A DNA stretch of 64,000 nt from Okapia johnstoni (GCA_024291935.2 CM044306.1:5838501-5902500); one strand, 5' to 3'. Numbered from the stretch's first letter, positions 1 to 12,454 are shown. Numbers and translations: made by a program. The notes: generated by a model from the letters alone, not told the origin.

Positions 1-230
1 AATTCAATGGGGAAACGCTCCAAGCTCAAGTAAAGAGGCATCCTTTTCCTTCCGTCTCTAGCTGTGTGACCTTAAGCAAGTGGCTTAACATCTCTGTGCT
101 TCAAGGACCTCACTCGCAACACAGGGACTGTGATTTTGCCTATTGCAGGGTTGTGGTGAGGATGGTGGGACGTGGTGGTCCCACAGCAGCTGGTGTGGCA
201 CCTGACACTGTGTGTGTGTGTGGGGGGGTG
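1..230 (-). repeat. Old MIR fragment, then unique DNA with a short TG/G tract
   Basis: Positions about 55-170 resemble the MIR core read on the minus strand (gctgtgtgacctt, then ggcttaacatctctgtgcttc). A short (TG)n followed by a G run lies at 209-228. Confidence 0.5.
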
Positions 231-430
231 TTAGTCACTCAGTCATGTCTGCCTCTTTGCAACCCCCTGGACTGTAGCCCATCAGGCTCCTCTGTCCATG
301 GGATTCTCCAGACAAGAATACTGGAGTGGGTTGCCATGCCCTCCTCCAGGGGATTTTCCCAACCCAGGGATTGAGCCCGGTCTCCTGCACTGCAGGAAGA
401 GTCATTACCACTGAGCCACCAGGAAGCCCC
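231..430 (-). mobile_element. Bov-tA type SINE
   Basis: Ruminant tRNA-derived SINE. The + strand reads cactcagtcatgtctgcctc and ends ccaccaggaagcccc, which is the complement of the ggcttcctggtggctcag head. Confidence 0.9.
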
Positions 431-874
431 TGGAGCTTCTGCCCTGTTCTACCCTGAACCCACAGTAGAGGGTCCCCCACTGCTCTCCCACTAGGCTTCC
501 TCTCCAGGTCTGACGTGACTCCAGTCAGCTGCACACAGCGCCTCTTCCAACCCCACCAGGGCCCTGCTCCCAAAGGGTTAAGTCCGCACGGACACCCAAG
601 TGCAGCCATTCCTCCCCTACTCCCGCCCCTGCCCCCAGGTCTCCCCCTAAGACCTCACCTGCTGTCCTTCACAAGCCGGCTGCATCTGCCTTCCTCCACC
701 AAGAGGAGAGCAGTCTGCCCCACAAGGGCTGAGGGGGAATTCTGAACAGGAAAGGAGGAGGCAGAGTTGGGGGGACCCAACTGCCCTTCTGCCTTCCCCC
801 CACTTCCTATCACTCCTCGTCTGGGAGGCTAACTTTCCAGAGACCACAGGCTACCTCTCGGGGAGGGATGGGCC

Positions 875-1366
875 GCGCTCAGTCATGTCTGACTCATTGC
901 AGCCCCGCCCCATGGACTGCAGCCCACCAGGCTCCTCTCTCCATGGAATTCTCCAGCCAAGATACTGGAGTGGGTAGCCTTCTCCAGGGGATCTTCCCCA
1001 CCCAGGGATTGAACCTGCATCTCCTGAGTCTCCTGCATTGGCTGCTGCTGCTGCTAAGTCACTTCAGTTGTGTCCGACTCTGTGCGACCCCACAGACGGC
1101 AGCCCACCAGGCTCCGCCGTCCCTGGGATTCTCCAGGCAAGAACACTGGAGTGGGTTGCCATTTCCTTCTCCAATGCGTGAAAGTGAAAAGTGAAAGTGA
1201 AGTCGCTCAGTCGTGTCCCACTCTTAGCGACCCCATGGACTGCAGCCTACCAGGCTCCTCCGTCCGTGGAATTTTCCAGGCAAGAACACTGGAGTGGGGT
1301 GCCATTGCCTTCTCCTCCTGCATTGGCAGGTGGGTTCTTTACCCCCAGGGCCGCCTGGGAAGCCCA
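875..1366 (-). mobile_element. Bov-tA fragment abutting a Bov-A2 dimer SINE
   Basis: 875-1040 is one SINE copy. 1041-1366 is a dimer with two related units, each holding a cagtcgtgtcc-like motif and ggagtgggttgcca-like motif, separated by gtgaaagtgaaaagtgaaag. The dimer starts with a (GCT)n linker. Confidence 0.85.
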
Positions 1367-2200
1367 GGGGGAGGATGTGAGCAGAGCACGGGGAACAGCC
1401 CACTTACCGTACAGGTGATCCAGAGAGCAGGTAGAGGCGGAGGGAAGGTGGGGCGGGCAGGGTCGTTCCTTGAAGTTGGAGAACGGGGGGAGCAGCCAGG
1501 GCCCCCCTTCCCCAAGCCTCAGCCAGGGAGGAGGCTGGTCGGGGCCACTTCTGACTCCATCCTTCCTGCCCCAAACGCGCTGCGATTTTCGCCACGTGGG
1601 AGGCCTCCGGCGGCTCACCAGCCTTTGTGAGGAAGCAGAGGAGACCATGGCAAAGGTTTCTCACCACCGAGACCCCGGTCAGTTCGCTCCTCCTCGCTCC
1701 CAAGCAGGCAGCGCGCCTCCCTGACCCCTGAGATGGAGTCTAGATTCGCAGAAATCTTTTTTCCAAACTGGCACACACCAGAGAAGGAGACAGGAAGGAC
1801 GGGGGCACAGAGACTCAGTTCTGACTCTGAAGCGTGGGGTTGCAGGCCCCCCGGCCGCGTCCATCTCCTCTCCTTCCTCCCAACTCCGGCTTCCTCCGCG
1901 GGACCATCTCTGCTGGCGCGGCGCTCAGGAGCAGGGAGCCGCGGAGCCTCCCATTCCAGCGGTCCCCTGATCCCTCGGGGCCCTGCTTCCAGCCGCATGG
2001 CCTCCTCGAGCGCTCTCCTTAATCGCCTCACCTTGGGAGGCAGTGCAGCTCTCCATAATTGCTTCTGGAAACGCGGTCACCAGTTTAATTGGTAGAACGT
2101 GTCCTGGGCGATGGAACACGGTGAAGCGGCCTCGGGCCTACCTGTTTCTTGGGTGCGCGGCCGTGCAGGCGTGCAGCTCACCTGCACGCAGGAGGCTCAC
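1367..2200. other. GC-rich unique intergenic DNA
   Basis: No repeat and no convincing gene. About 1550-2180 is moderately CpG-rich, and two TAATT-type motifs occur near 2057-2092. It could be a distal regulatory element; nothing more can be supported. Confidence 0.35.
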
Positions 2201-4121
2201 CGGCCAGGGTGCATCTGCGCCTGTGGATGCCAACCTGAGCCTGCAGACGTGGCGGGGCTTCCGGGGACCAGGGAGTGTGGGGGACGCAGGGATGATGGAG
2301 GGACAGATGGGAGCAGGCTGAGCCCCAGGGACTCCTCTGCCTCGGGGCCACGGAGGAGCCAGACGGTGAAGCGGCCACACTGGGTCACGGGGACCCCCGG
2401 AGGCCAGCTGTTGTCCATGGGCTCCCGGCACCGTGAAGACAGGCCGGCTGGTCCGTCCAGGTCGGAACTCCACTCTGCTCCGTGTCCCATGGGTGATCAT
2501 GACCCTGTGGGGTTCGGCCAGTGGGGTGCTCTGGGGGGAGATGGGAGGGAGGAGAAGAGGGAGACCTGGAGAGCAGGCAGGACCAGGAGAGACAGCGAGC
2601 CTCCCCCGAGAGGCTGCAGAGAACTGAGCGCGACCTTGACCTTCGACGGGAGGTCCCCGCCCTGGTCAGTGGGGCAGCCTGCCCCGCCCACAGTCAGCTG
2701 CGGCGCCCCTGCCACACCCCGGACCAGGGGGACCACACGTGCTTAAAACCAGCCCCGTGGGTACAACGACCCTGCGGTCATTGTTGTGCTGTTTCCCGTC
2801 AGGTTTGGAAGCATCCAGAGGGCAGTGGGGGCCGCTGTTGGTGAGAAGTGACCCCGTCCAGGACAGCCAGCACTGTCCTGCCCCCTCCTCCGCACCTCGA
2901 TGAGGGGTCGGCTCTGGTTTTTTCTCAGTTGGCCCACCCTTGGGGGAGGGTGGGGGCACGTGGCTTCCTGCAGGAGGGGAGGGGGTAGGCCCTTCACCAC
3001 CACCCCCCCCGCAACAGGCACACGTCTTTCCCAGGTCTCCTAAGTCCTAAGCCCGAGCCAGCCAGTTCTGGGAAGGACGCACAGACCACCCAGGCCCCCC
3101 CACGGGGGTCACCTCCAAGGAGGGGGGTTGATGCAGGCAGCCCTTGGGGCTCCTGTGAGGAGGGGATAGGAGGCCAGTGACTCTGAGGTTGAGGGGAAAG
3201 CAGGCACCCAGCGGACAGGTCCATGGAGATCCCCCAGCAACCCAAAGGACCCCCACATGCCCCCGAGGCTCAAACATTATCATTCACTGAATCTGGCTTC
3301 TCCCAACCCCACACCCCAGTCTAGGCCAACCTCCACCGCCCTGTCATTAACGCTGCTAATACTAGAGGGCCCCATACTCACCCCTCTCCCCCACCACGAA
3401 GCCCACCTGGCAGAGGGGGCCAAGGCCCCGCCACTCCTGATGATAAGGGTCTCCAATCAGTCACGTCCAGGATGCTCTCCCAGCCTGGTGATTTATGGAC
3501 TTTAATTTTCCCAGCACCTCAGTCATGCCCCCCTTTTCCCTCTGGTATGTCAGGGCGTTTGTCTCCCACCCCTGCAGTCCTTCTCCCCCTCCCCCCGTTT
3601 TTAATTTGAAGCATCTGTCTGGAGCATCCTGAGATGGGACTGTCTGCAATATTGAATGCATTACACCGCTGACAGCTCTATTGATTTTCCCTCTCCCGCT
3701 GCATAATGCAAGATATATACAAGCCGATAGGCTGGGCCCCCGTCCCTTACTCTGAAGGGACTGTGCCCTTTTTTCTTCCTCTCTCTCAAGTCCCCCTCAC
3801 TCCTGGCACCCGCTGATGTATAGGAGGGGTGCTTGTCCCTTACTCTCAAGATGGATCCTCCTCTGCCCTGATATTATTTTCCTCACTGCTGGTGGACGCT
3901 GTCTAATCTATCCTTTTTACGGTAGCAGGTTGGACACTGTGGAAGCCGTTCATGGTGTAAAGCGGGGGGTGGGGGCAGGGGAATTGAGGAGGTGGCATCT
4001 GTCAAACTGGCTGGGTCCCCTCTGGGCACCAAGCAGGTTTCCCCAGGGGTCTTGCCTCACCCAGGTCCGGGGCCACCCCAGCCCATCCCCTCTTCTCCAG
4101 GTTGTAGTTCTCCAAATCCAC
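2201..4121. other. Unique intergenic DNA, no gene seen
   Basis: GC-rich to about 3250 with only chance frames. An AT-richer repeat-free block lies at about 3470-3740, listed as a finding. Confidence 0.4.
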
Positions 4122-4132
4122 TGGCAACTCTT

Positions 4133-4441
4133 ATCCCTTGGCTGTGTTGGATCTTCCTTGCTGTGGGGCTTTCCTCTAGTTGTGGCGAATGGAGGTAACT
4201 CCCTAGTTGCAGTGTGCAGGCTTCTCATTGTGGTGGCTTCTCCGGTTGCAGAGCACGGGCTCCAGGGCATTTGGGCGCCAATGGTTGTGGCTCCCGGGCT
4301 CCAGGGCACAGGCTCCGTAGTTGTGGCACACCAGCTTGGTAGCTCCATGGCATGTGGGATCTTCCCAGACCAGGGATCGAGCCCATGTCTTCTGCGTTGG
4401 CAGGCGGATTCTTTACCACTGAGCCGCCAGGGAAGCCCCAT
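4133..4441 (-). mobile_element. CHR-type tRNA-Glu SINE with target-site duplication
   Basis: The minus-strand head ggggcttccctggcggctca is at the right end and the tail towards 4140. An 11-bp direct repeat tggcaactctt flanks it at 4122-4132 and 4442-4452. Confidence 0.88.
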
Positions 4442-4459
4442 TGGCAACTCTTGACTTAC

Positions 4460-4685
4460 ACTCAGTTCACAGTCCCAGAGCCAGCCACTGGGCTAAGCAC
4501 TTGCTGTTGTGGTTTCTGCTGCCAACAGTTGTGTGGACTCCACCTGCTCAGCACAGGGACTGGGAAGTCTTGGAAGGATTCATATCCCTCCTCAACAGAC
4601 ACTGAGGCTCAGAGATGCCAGGAGACTGGTTCAAGGTCTCTCAGTCAGACATAGGATGTGAATCCAAGATTGTCCGTCTCCAGGG
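4460..4685 (+). repeat. MIR element
   Basis: Contains degenerate MIR landmarks: cactgggctaagcac, gacactgaggctcagaga, and gtgaatccaagattgtc in the expected order. Confidence 0.6.
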
Positions 4686-6842
4686 ACAGTTTTCCTCAAA
4701 TACTATCACAGTACTTCCTCCAGGAAGACCTCCTGGATTGAGGCCACCCAGTCTGATTGCTTCTTTTGCTATTATTGCTCATTGCTGTTCTTGTCCACCC
4801 CTGGAACATATCTGCGGTGAGGGTTTGCTCTTGCTGGCAGGCTGCTGAGCCTGTTGGGTGGGTTCTCTCAGCTGTGAATGGGCACCATGGTAACTTCCTC
4901 TTGGACAGTTTCCCTAAGCCCAGCCCAGCCTGGATCAGGCTCCCACGGTCCCCATCTGGCCCCACCATGAACGAGAAGCACTGACTGCCTTATCTGTGCC
5001 TCTCCTGCTAGTCTGTGAGTTTCTGGAGATGGAGACAGAGACGCAGACGGGATTATATTTCTGCGTCTTCACCACCTGCCTGAAGGAGCTGACAGAAGGA
5101 GCTCTCTAAAAATGGGTTGAATCCATTTAATCAGTCAATGAGCTGTCTGGGCAGGTGGGCGTTTGCTCCCTTAAAGGCCCGTTAACAACAATCTCCACAG
5201 GAGCCTTTTCTGCCTCCTGCTTCCACCCCTCCCTCACCAGACCCCATCCCCACACAAGGACTCCCACTGGCAATGGTCCTCCCGCTGCTGAGGAAGAGAG
5301 CTCCATTCCTAAGGGCCAGGGCTTCCGGCCGATGGGCCTGCATGCGCTCCTGGTGACTGACTACCTGCCCACACCCATCCTTGCCAGCTGGCCAGAGACC
5401 CACACAGAAGCAATAGAGGAAGATGCTGGACCTTCGAGCATCCCAGGTCAAGGGCCGGGTACCAACGTGAGCAATAGCCACCGGGTGCAAAAACAGTGGC
5501 CTGAGCACAGGGGTACCTGGGCACAGGTGCGGGACAGACTTCACTATAATAAAGAAGGTCCTCTTGGTTTTGTCCTTCTGGTCCAGTGGCTCTCAATGTG
5601 GAGTGATTTTTTTTTGCTCCCCGGGACACTTGGCAATGTCTGGAGATGCACTTGTCTGTCACAGTGGTGAGGGTCCGGCCTCAGGCAGGTAGAGGCCAGG
5701 GAGAACTAAACATGCTACGCGTTCAGAACTGCTCCCCACCCTCACCCCACCCCAAACAAAACCAGAATGATCTGGTCCAAAAGTCAGCAGTCTGAGTTTG
5801 AAAAACCCTGTTCCCGTCTGACAGGCCATGCCTTATGACTTTTAGCACAGCAGCTGGGAGAATATTAAACCTACATCTCCCGGGTGGGGGTGCGGGGCTG
5901 GGGGTGGGAGGACCTGAGGTTACCCTGGACTCTTTGAGGGTGGAGGAGGAGAGAAACCTGCATCCTTTTAGCCATCTCTGGTACCCCCCCCTCATAAAAG
6001 CACCAGCCCCGTGCCCACACCCTGCCTCTTTCCCTCCCTCTGCATCCTTTCCCCAAGTAACCCAATTCAGCCAGAGGCACCCTACCCTCTCCCCCCGGGG
6101 CTGAAAACCTTTAAGGTTTAATAAACAAACCCCAGCCAGGATGGTTTAAAGGCCAGCCCTGCCAGCAGCAGACAGCATGGGCCTCTTGGGGCCCTCTTGG
6201 AAATTATATGAGATGGTAGATATGAGAGCACCCCGTCAGGTATGAAATACCATACAAATATTACCTCTAATTTATGTAAGTGCTCTCAGCCGGAGGTTTT
6301 AGGATTCAAGGCAGAAAACGGCCAGTTCCTTCCCTTTCCATTTCCAGTCACGGCCTCAGCACCCTCGTGTGGCCACTGGCAGAAACTACACCCGGGGCTG
6401 GGCGGCGATTTTCCGATGGCGGGGAGGCAAGCAAGATGGTTCTGATTCTCACTGTCCCATTGGGGCTTCACAGCAGCCCCGTGAGAGAGGGGAGGGGAGT
6501 AGTGATCCCCCCCCCCAACACACACACACACTCCTTGCTTTAGAACAAGCGAAGGAGATGAGACTGGAAGCAGACACGGGTTTTTGCAGGATGATGTCTG
6601 CCGTGGACAAGCTTAGCCTTGCAGAGCAGCGCCGAGCGGGAACGGCCATTTGGGGAGGCCCCCGCCTCCTCCTGCCTGCCTGCTCTAACAGAAACCATGA
6701 ACTCCCCCACGGGCACCCCCAGTAGGACCGTCGTGCCTGCGGACACAGCCCTTGCTGTTCGGGACTCAGGTTGGATGAAACACCAAACCCCAACAGCCTG
6801 GTTATTCCAGTCCAGGACCTGGCACAGAAAAAGAGTTCATGC
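4686..6842. other. Unique intergenic DNA, no gene seen
   Basis: No coding exon pattern. AT-rich segment 6105-6300 is repeat-free. A short (CA)n lies at 6513-6532. Confidence 0.35.
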
Positions 6843-6848
6843 ATGCAT

Positions 6849-7063
6849 GCTCAGTCGCTCAGTCATGTCCAACTCTTTCAGACCCCACAGACTGTAGTCC
6901 CCCCAGGCTCCTCTGTCCATGAGATTTCCCAGGCAAGAATATTGGAGTGGGTTGTCATTCCCTTCTCCGGGGGATCTTCCCAAGCCAGGGATCAAACCCA
7001 TGCCACCTGTGGCTTCTGCATTGACAGGCAGATTCTTTATCACTGAGCCACCGGGGAAGCCCC
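6849..7063 (-). mobile_element. Bov-tA SINE
   Basis: Full-length type: cagtcgctcagtcatgtcc on + and ccaccggggaagcccc at the end. A short gcatgcatgc repeat precedes it. Confidence 0.9.
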
Positions 7064-7995
7064 ATTAAACATAATTTGAATGAATAGAATGAATTGAAAG
7101 AGAAAACCTGGAGGCCTAGGAAGGTCTTTCAGGCCCTTCAGGCCACGCCCTGTATCATGAGGTCCCTCCGCCCACCGTGAGGTCTGTGCTCATTTCTTGG
7201 CCAGTCCAGGTCTCCTTCCGACATGCCCTGCAAGCTGCAGAGGCATCTAAATTGGGCAGCCCTCAGTGGGGGCCAGGCCCGGCTAGGGGTGGAGGCTGTG
7301 TGCCTGGCCCGCTGGGGCCCAGCCAAGCAGCCCTGGGGCCGGCAGGCTGATGGGGAGCGGGGGGCGGGGGGGGGGGGCAAGGACAGAAGTGAAGGCTTCA
7401 TGCAGCTCTGGACGTGCCCTCGGTCCATCTCCCGCCTTCTGACCAAACGGCCGCCCCCTGGCTGAGACCCTCCTCAGTCACCCCTGGATGCTGACAATAG
7501 CCCTCGTCATTCCCATGGCCACTGTCTTGGACGTTCCAACCCATCCTCCACGCTTCATGGCCAGAGTGACTCGGTCAAGGCAACCTGGGCCAGGCTCTTA
7601 AATCCAAGGGCCTTCATCTCCTCCGAGGTCCTCCCTGGGCCCCTCGTAGAGGTTAGAGTATCAGCATCACCAGGGAGGTGTCTGTCGAATGCAGCATCCT
7701 GGGCTCCACCCAGAGACGCAGGCTGTCTCCCAGGACCAGGGCTTTGGCTCCCGTTTCCACTGTTTCCTGTGGGGCTGACCCTCCCATGAAGGAGGGAAGC
7801 CTTCCCTCCAGGCTCCTAGCTTCACCTTTCAGTGGCTGCAGCTGATTTGACTATTTGTCCCCCTTGGGAAGCTGGAAAAAGCCTTTGGTACTTGAATACA
7901 GATGTCTTTGTGTTACTGGACGTTTATGGTCTTTTCTTAGGCAATTCAAGAGGGTGAACATCTGTCTCTGGGGTTGCTGCCAACAGGGAGGTTCA
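7064..7995. other. Unique intergenic DNA, no gene seen
   Basis: Contains a G-only run at 7362-7377. No splice-ready open frames. Confidence 0.35.
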
Positions 7996-8226
7996 GGGAC
8001 TTCCCTGGTGGTCCAGTGGTTAGGAACCCGCCTACCAGTGCAGGGGACACGGGTCCAGCAAGATCCCACGTGCCGCTGGGCAACTAAGTCCTTGGGCCAC
8101 AACTACTGAGCCACGCTCTAGACCTTGTGCCCCATGGCAGAGAAGCCGCCCAGTGAGAAGCCTGAGCATCGCAGCTAGGGAAAAGCCCAAGCAGCAACGA
8201 GACCCAGTGCAGCCAAAAATATAATT
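7996..8226 (+). mobile_element. CHR-type tRNA-Glu SINE
   Basis: Starts gggacttccctggtggtcca, ends gcagccaaaaatataatta. Body contains cagcaagatcccacgtgccg. Confidence 0.9.
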
Positions 8227-8459
8227 AATTAGCTGAATTTAATTTTAAAAAAGACCATGGGTGCAAGTCCCAATCTGAATTGCACAGTTTCACTGGGATA
8301 TTTATTTTTTAAAAAGTGTGGGGGTGGGGTAGGGAGGTTCAGCCCCTCTCCCTGCCCCCATGCCTGTCCTGTAGGCCCTGTGGAGGGGAGAAGCACCAGG
8401 CATTCACTCAACAAATATTCTGTGGAGCTACTATGCGCTGGGCTTTGCTTTGTCCACAT

Positions 8460-8592
8460 TGATCCTCCCTTCCATCCTTTCCGTCCTCCCTTTTTCCCTT
8501 GCCTATCTCCCCATCCCTTTCCCCCTTCATCCCTCCCCCATCCCTTCATTCATTCATCCAACCACCCCTCCATCAATCCACCCACCCTTCAT
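8460..8592. repeat. Pyrimidine-rich CCAT/CATT low-complexity tract
   Basis: C/T-rich run with cattcattcat and (CCAT)-like units from about 8541. Confidence 0.7.
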
Positions 8593-9080
8593 ATAGTGAG
8601 TGATCTAGATGCTGCATCCCTCTTAAGGACCCTCCATGGCAGCTCTGAGCAACTCTGTAGCTTTATCAGCACCGCATTTGGAGAGTTATCAGCAGAATGC
8701 AGAACCTCGTTCTTGCCTTTATTAAAAAATTTTGAAAATTGGTGCAAATGTATGAAAAGTTTAACACTGCCGTACAGTCTATGGAGAGGCACGCGGGAGT
8801 AACTACCGCATGAGTGACAGGTGACAGGAGGCAGAGATGCAGGGTCCTCCCCCGAGGAGAGGGGAGAGCTGAGCACTGAGGATGAGCAGGACTTAGTACC
8901 AGAGGGGAAGACACAGACAGATGCCTGGACTCGAGAAGTGAGCATGGGAAACCAGCTGGCTGGGCTGAAAAGGCCGGTTCTTCTGCCCCAGCAGTAGGGG
9001 AGAAAAGGCCAGAAAGGCAGCAGTGTGAGATGGAGGGGGCTGTCAGGTCAGGCTGGCGGATTTGAGAGTGTCTTTCATCA

Positions 9081-9284
9081 GGTCCCTGGTGGCTCAGACA
9101 GCAAAGAATCTGCCCGCAATGCGGGAGACCTGGGTTGGATCCCTGGATCAAGAAGATACCCTGGAGGAGGAAATGGCAACCCACTCCAGTATTCTTGCCT
9201 GGAGAATCCCATGGACAGAGGAGCCTGGTGGGCTACAGTCCATGGGGTCGAAAAGAGGCGGACATGACACTGAGTAACTAACAG
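9081..9284 (+). mobile_element. Bov-tA SINE
   Basis: Head ggtccctggtggctcagaca, body with aggaaatggcaacccactcc and end gacatgacactgagtaac. Confidence 0.9.
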
Positions 9285-10109
9285 TTTCACCTTCTCAGTT
9301 CAGAGCTGAGGCATCCCCATCTTCAGATAATCTCAAATTAAGCCCCTACCAATTAGCCTTTCTCATGGTTAACACCCAGATGCATCTGTAGTCACAGAAA
9401 TACAGTCTGGCTTCTTTTAAAAGGCTCTCCAGCACAATTAGAGGATCTTGCGATCTCCCAGGGGCAAGCACTGCAGGTTTATCTTTCCCTGTATCTCCAG
9501 CATCTCTAGGAAGACGCTCAACCTGGGCTCCTCTAATGGGAGGAAAGCGAGGATGGAGGGAGGTGAGTTCAAAGTGAGGTTCACAGTGAAGGACTCCTTC
9601 TCTCCAGGTGGGCTGCTCTGGAATAAGGCCCACAGGGCAATTACATTCTGATGTGCAGTTATTAAATGGGAGGGGAGAAACAAATATAATAAAATGTAGA
9701 CATTTGTAAGGAGGTTAAAAATAAAATTAAAGTGGAGGATAAAAATAAAATCGATAACCTCAGGCTTCCCGGAACCTGCCAGTTCTCTAAGAGCTGAGGG
9801 TAAATTTGTGCCGAGAAAATAAAATGCCAAGGATGGGATGGAGGCTGCGAGGGAGCAAAGGGGCAACGAGAAAGCTGCCTTCCCAGAGCTGCCGGCGTGT
9901 TGCAGATGCACACACAGCCTCGGGAGGAAGTGGTCAGGAGTCTGGGAGCGTGTGTTCGAGTCCTGCTGTCACCTCTCCCAGCAACTGACAAGCCTTCATT
10001 CTCCCCTGGGTAAGACTGGGGTAAAAGACCAGGCCACCCCTCACCAGCACACCCGAGGATCACAGAGGCCCTGTAGGTGAAGTACTTAATGCAGGGGCTG
10101 CCCAATGAG
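9285..10109. other. AT-rich unique intergenic DNA
   Basis: Repeat-free, with AT-rich islands at about 9320-9420 and 9640-9770 (taaaaataaaattaaag and similar). No gene seen; listed as a candidate regulatory block. Confidence 0.35.
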
Positions 10110-11489
10110 TATTCCATCAGTTCAGTTCAGTTCAGTCACTCAGTCGTGTCCGACTCTTTGCGACCCCATGAATCGCAGCATGCCAGGCCTCCCTGTCCAT
10201 CACCAACTCCTGGAGTCTACCCAAACCCATGTCCATCAAGTCGGTGATGCCACCCAGCCATCTCATCCTCTGTCATCCCCTTCTCCTCCTGCCCCTAATC
10301 CTTCCCAGCATTAGGGTCTTTTCCAATGAGTCAACTCTTCGCATGAGGTGGCCAAAGTATTGGAGTTTCAGCTTCAACATCAGTCCTTCCAATGAACACC
10401 CAGGACTGATCTCCTTTAGGATGGACTGGTTGGATCTTCTTGCAGTCCAAGGGACTCTCAAGAGTCTTCTCCAACACCACAGTTCAAAAGTATCAATTCT
10501 TTGGCACTCAGCTTTCTTCACCATCCAACTCTCACATCCATACACGACTACTGGAAAAACCATAGCCTTGACTAGACAGACCTTTGTTGGCAGAGTAATG
10601 TCTCTGCTTTTCGATATGCTATCTAGGTTGGTCATAACCTTCCTTCCAAGGAGTAAGCATCTTTTAATTTCATGGTTGCAATCACCATCAGCAGTGATTT
10701 TGGACCCCAAAAAATAAAGTCTGATACTGTTTGTGCTGTTTCCCCATCTATTTCCCATGAAGTGATGGGACCAGATGCCATAATCTTAGTTTTCTGAATG
10801 TTGAGCTTTAAGCCAACTTTTTCACTCTCCTCTTTCACTTTCATCAAGAGGCTCTTTAGTTCTTCTTCATTTTCTGCCATAAGGGTGGTGTCATCTGCAT
10901 ATCTAAGGTTATTGATATTTCTCCCGGCAATCTTGATTCCAGCTTGTGTTTCTTCCAGCCCAGCATTTCTCATGATGTACTCTGCATATAAGTTAAATAA
11001 GCAGGGTGACAATATATAGCCTTGATGTACTTCTTTTCCTGTTTGGAACCAGTCTGTTGTTCCATGTCCAGTTCTAACTGTTGCTTCCTGACCTGCATAC
11101 AGGTTTCTCAAGAGACAGGTCAGATGGTCTGGTATTCCCATCTCTTTCAGAATTTTCCACAGTTTATTGTGATCCACACAGTCAAAGGCTTTGGCATAGT
11201 CAATAAAGCAGAAATAGATGTTTTTCTGGAACTCTCTTGCTTTTTCGATGATCTAGCAGATGTCGGCAATTTGATCTCTGGTTCCTCTGCCTTTTCTAAA
11301 ACCAGCTTGAACATCTGGACATTCACGGTTCACGTATTGTTGAAGCCTGGCTTGGAGAATTTTGAGCATTACTTTACTAGCGTGTGAGATGAGTGCAATT
11401 GTGTGGTAGTTTGAGCATTCTTTGGCATTGCCTTTCTTTGGGAGTATTCCACAGAGGTCAGCTATTCCAGGGTTTAACTTGCTTTTGTA
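10110..11489 (-). mobile_element. BovB (RTE-clade) LINE, 3' part with RT remnant
   Basis: Minus-strand reading contains reverse-transcriptase sequence, including the YADDTTLMAENEEELKSLL catalytic-site region and EVHQGYILSPCLFNLY, then the 3' end. The reading frame is interrupted by several stops and shifts, so it is not an active element. It is 5'-truncated, as most BovB copies are. Confidence 0.93.
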
Positions 11490-11498
11490 GTACCAGTT

Positions 11499-11602
11499 AT
11501 TTATTTATTGCTGGACTTAGTTCCTTGACCAGGGGGTCTAGCCCACATCCCCTGCAGTGGAAATGCAGTCTTAACCACTGGACCAGTAGGGAATTTCCAA
11601 TG
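11499..11602 (-). mobile_element. Short CHR-type SINE beside the BovB copy
   Basis: Truncated SINE with tail at the left (ttatttatttattg) and head at the right (ccactggaccagtaggga). It is flanked by a 9-bp duplication gtaccagtt at 11490-11498 and 11603-11611. Confidence 0.85.
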
Positions 11603-11617
11603 GTACCAGTTCTTAAA

Positions 11618-11835
11618 TGGACTTCCCAGGCGGTTCAGTGGTAAAGAACCAGCCTGCCGATGCAGGAGCTGAGAGTTCAGTCCCTAGGTCAGGAAGATCC
11701 CCTGGAGAAGGAAATGGCAACCCACTCCAGTGTTCTTGCCTGGAGAATTCCATGGACAGAAGGAGACTGGCAGGCTACAGTCCATGGGGTCGCAAAGAGT
11801 CAGACACGACTGAGAGACTTCACTTTCACTTTCCT
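11618..11835 (+). mobile_element. Bov-tA SINE
   Basis: Starts ggacttcccaggcggttcag, ends acacgactgagagacttcac. Confidence 0.9.
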
Positions 11836-11877
11836 AGAAAGAGGTTCTAAAATATACACAGGAGAGTCCCTTCAGCC

Positions 11878-12140
11878 TGAATATTCATTGGAAGGTGATG
11901 CTGAAGCTGAAGCGCCAATAGTTTGGCTACCTGATGTGAAGAGCTGACTCATTTGAAAAGACCATGATGCTGGGAAAGACTGAAGGCAAAAGAAGGAGGC
12001 GGCAGGGGATGAGATGGGTAGGTAGCATCACCGACTTAACAGACATGAATTTGCGCAAACTCCTGGAGATAGTGGAGGACAGAGGAGCCTGGTGTGCTGC
12101 AGTTCATGGCGTTGCAAAGAGTCGGACAAGACTTAGGAGA
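11878..12140 (+). mobile_element. BovB 3' end fragment
   Basis: Matches the 3' tail of the BovB copies in this window (gatgctgggaaagactgaagg, gacatgaatttgcgcaaac). Together with the minus copy at 10110-11489 it forms a partial inverted pair. Confidence 0.88.
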
Positions 12141-12454
12141 AAAACAACTCTTCATTTAAATGAAAAAAAATCTCTGCCTAGATGCCCAATACAGAGGCCT
12201 AACAAAAGTAGCTGATACTAAGTCCTAAGACAGGTCTTCAAACTGGGTCTGAAACAAAGCGTAGCAAAGGCAAGGTGGGATTTGGGCGGAGTGATAGAGG
12301 CGGTCGAGAGCGGGGGCAGCGAGGCGGCCCGCGGCGTTCAGGGAGCTGCACTGTTCATCTAGGCCAGAAGAGGGCAGAGAGGCAGCCGTGCGAAGGGCAA
12401 ACGCCCGTGCGGTTTCTTGACCCTCTGCAGACACCGTACCCAGCTTCCTCTGGG

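Noticed and set aside
8525..8592. Direct repeats resembling a CRISPR or satellite array
   Set aside because: Simple CCAT/CATT low complexity without spacers; the genome is mammalian.
10632..11177. 181-residue minus-strand frame with reverse-transcriptase motif as a gene
   Set aside because: It is the RT part of a truncated, frame-broken BovB retroposon.
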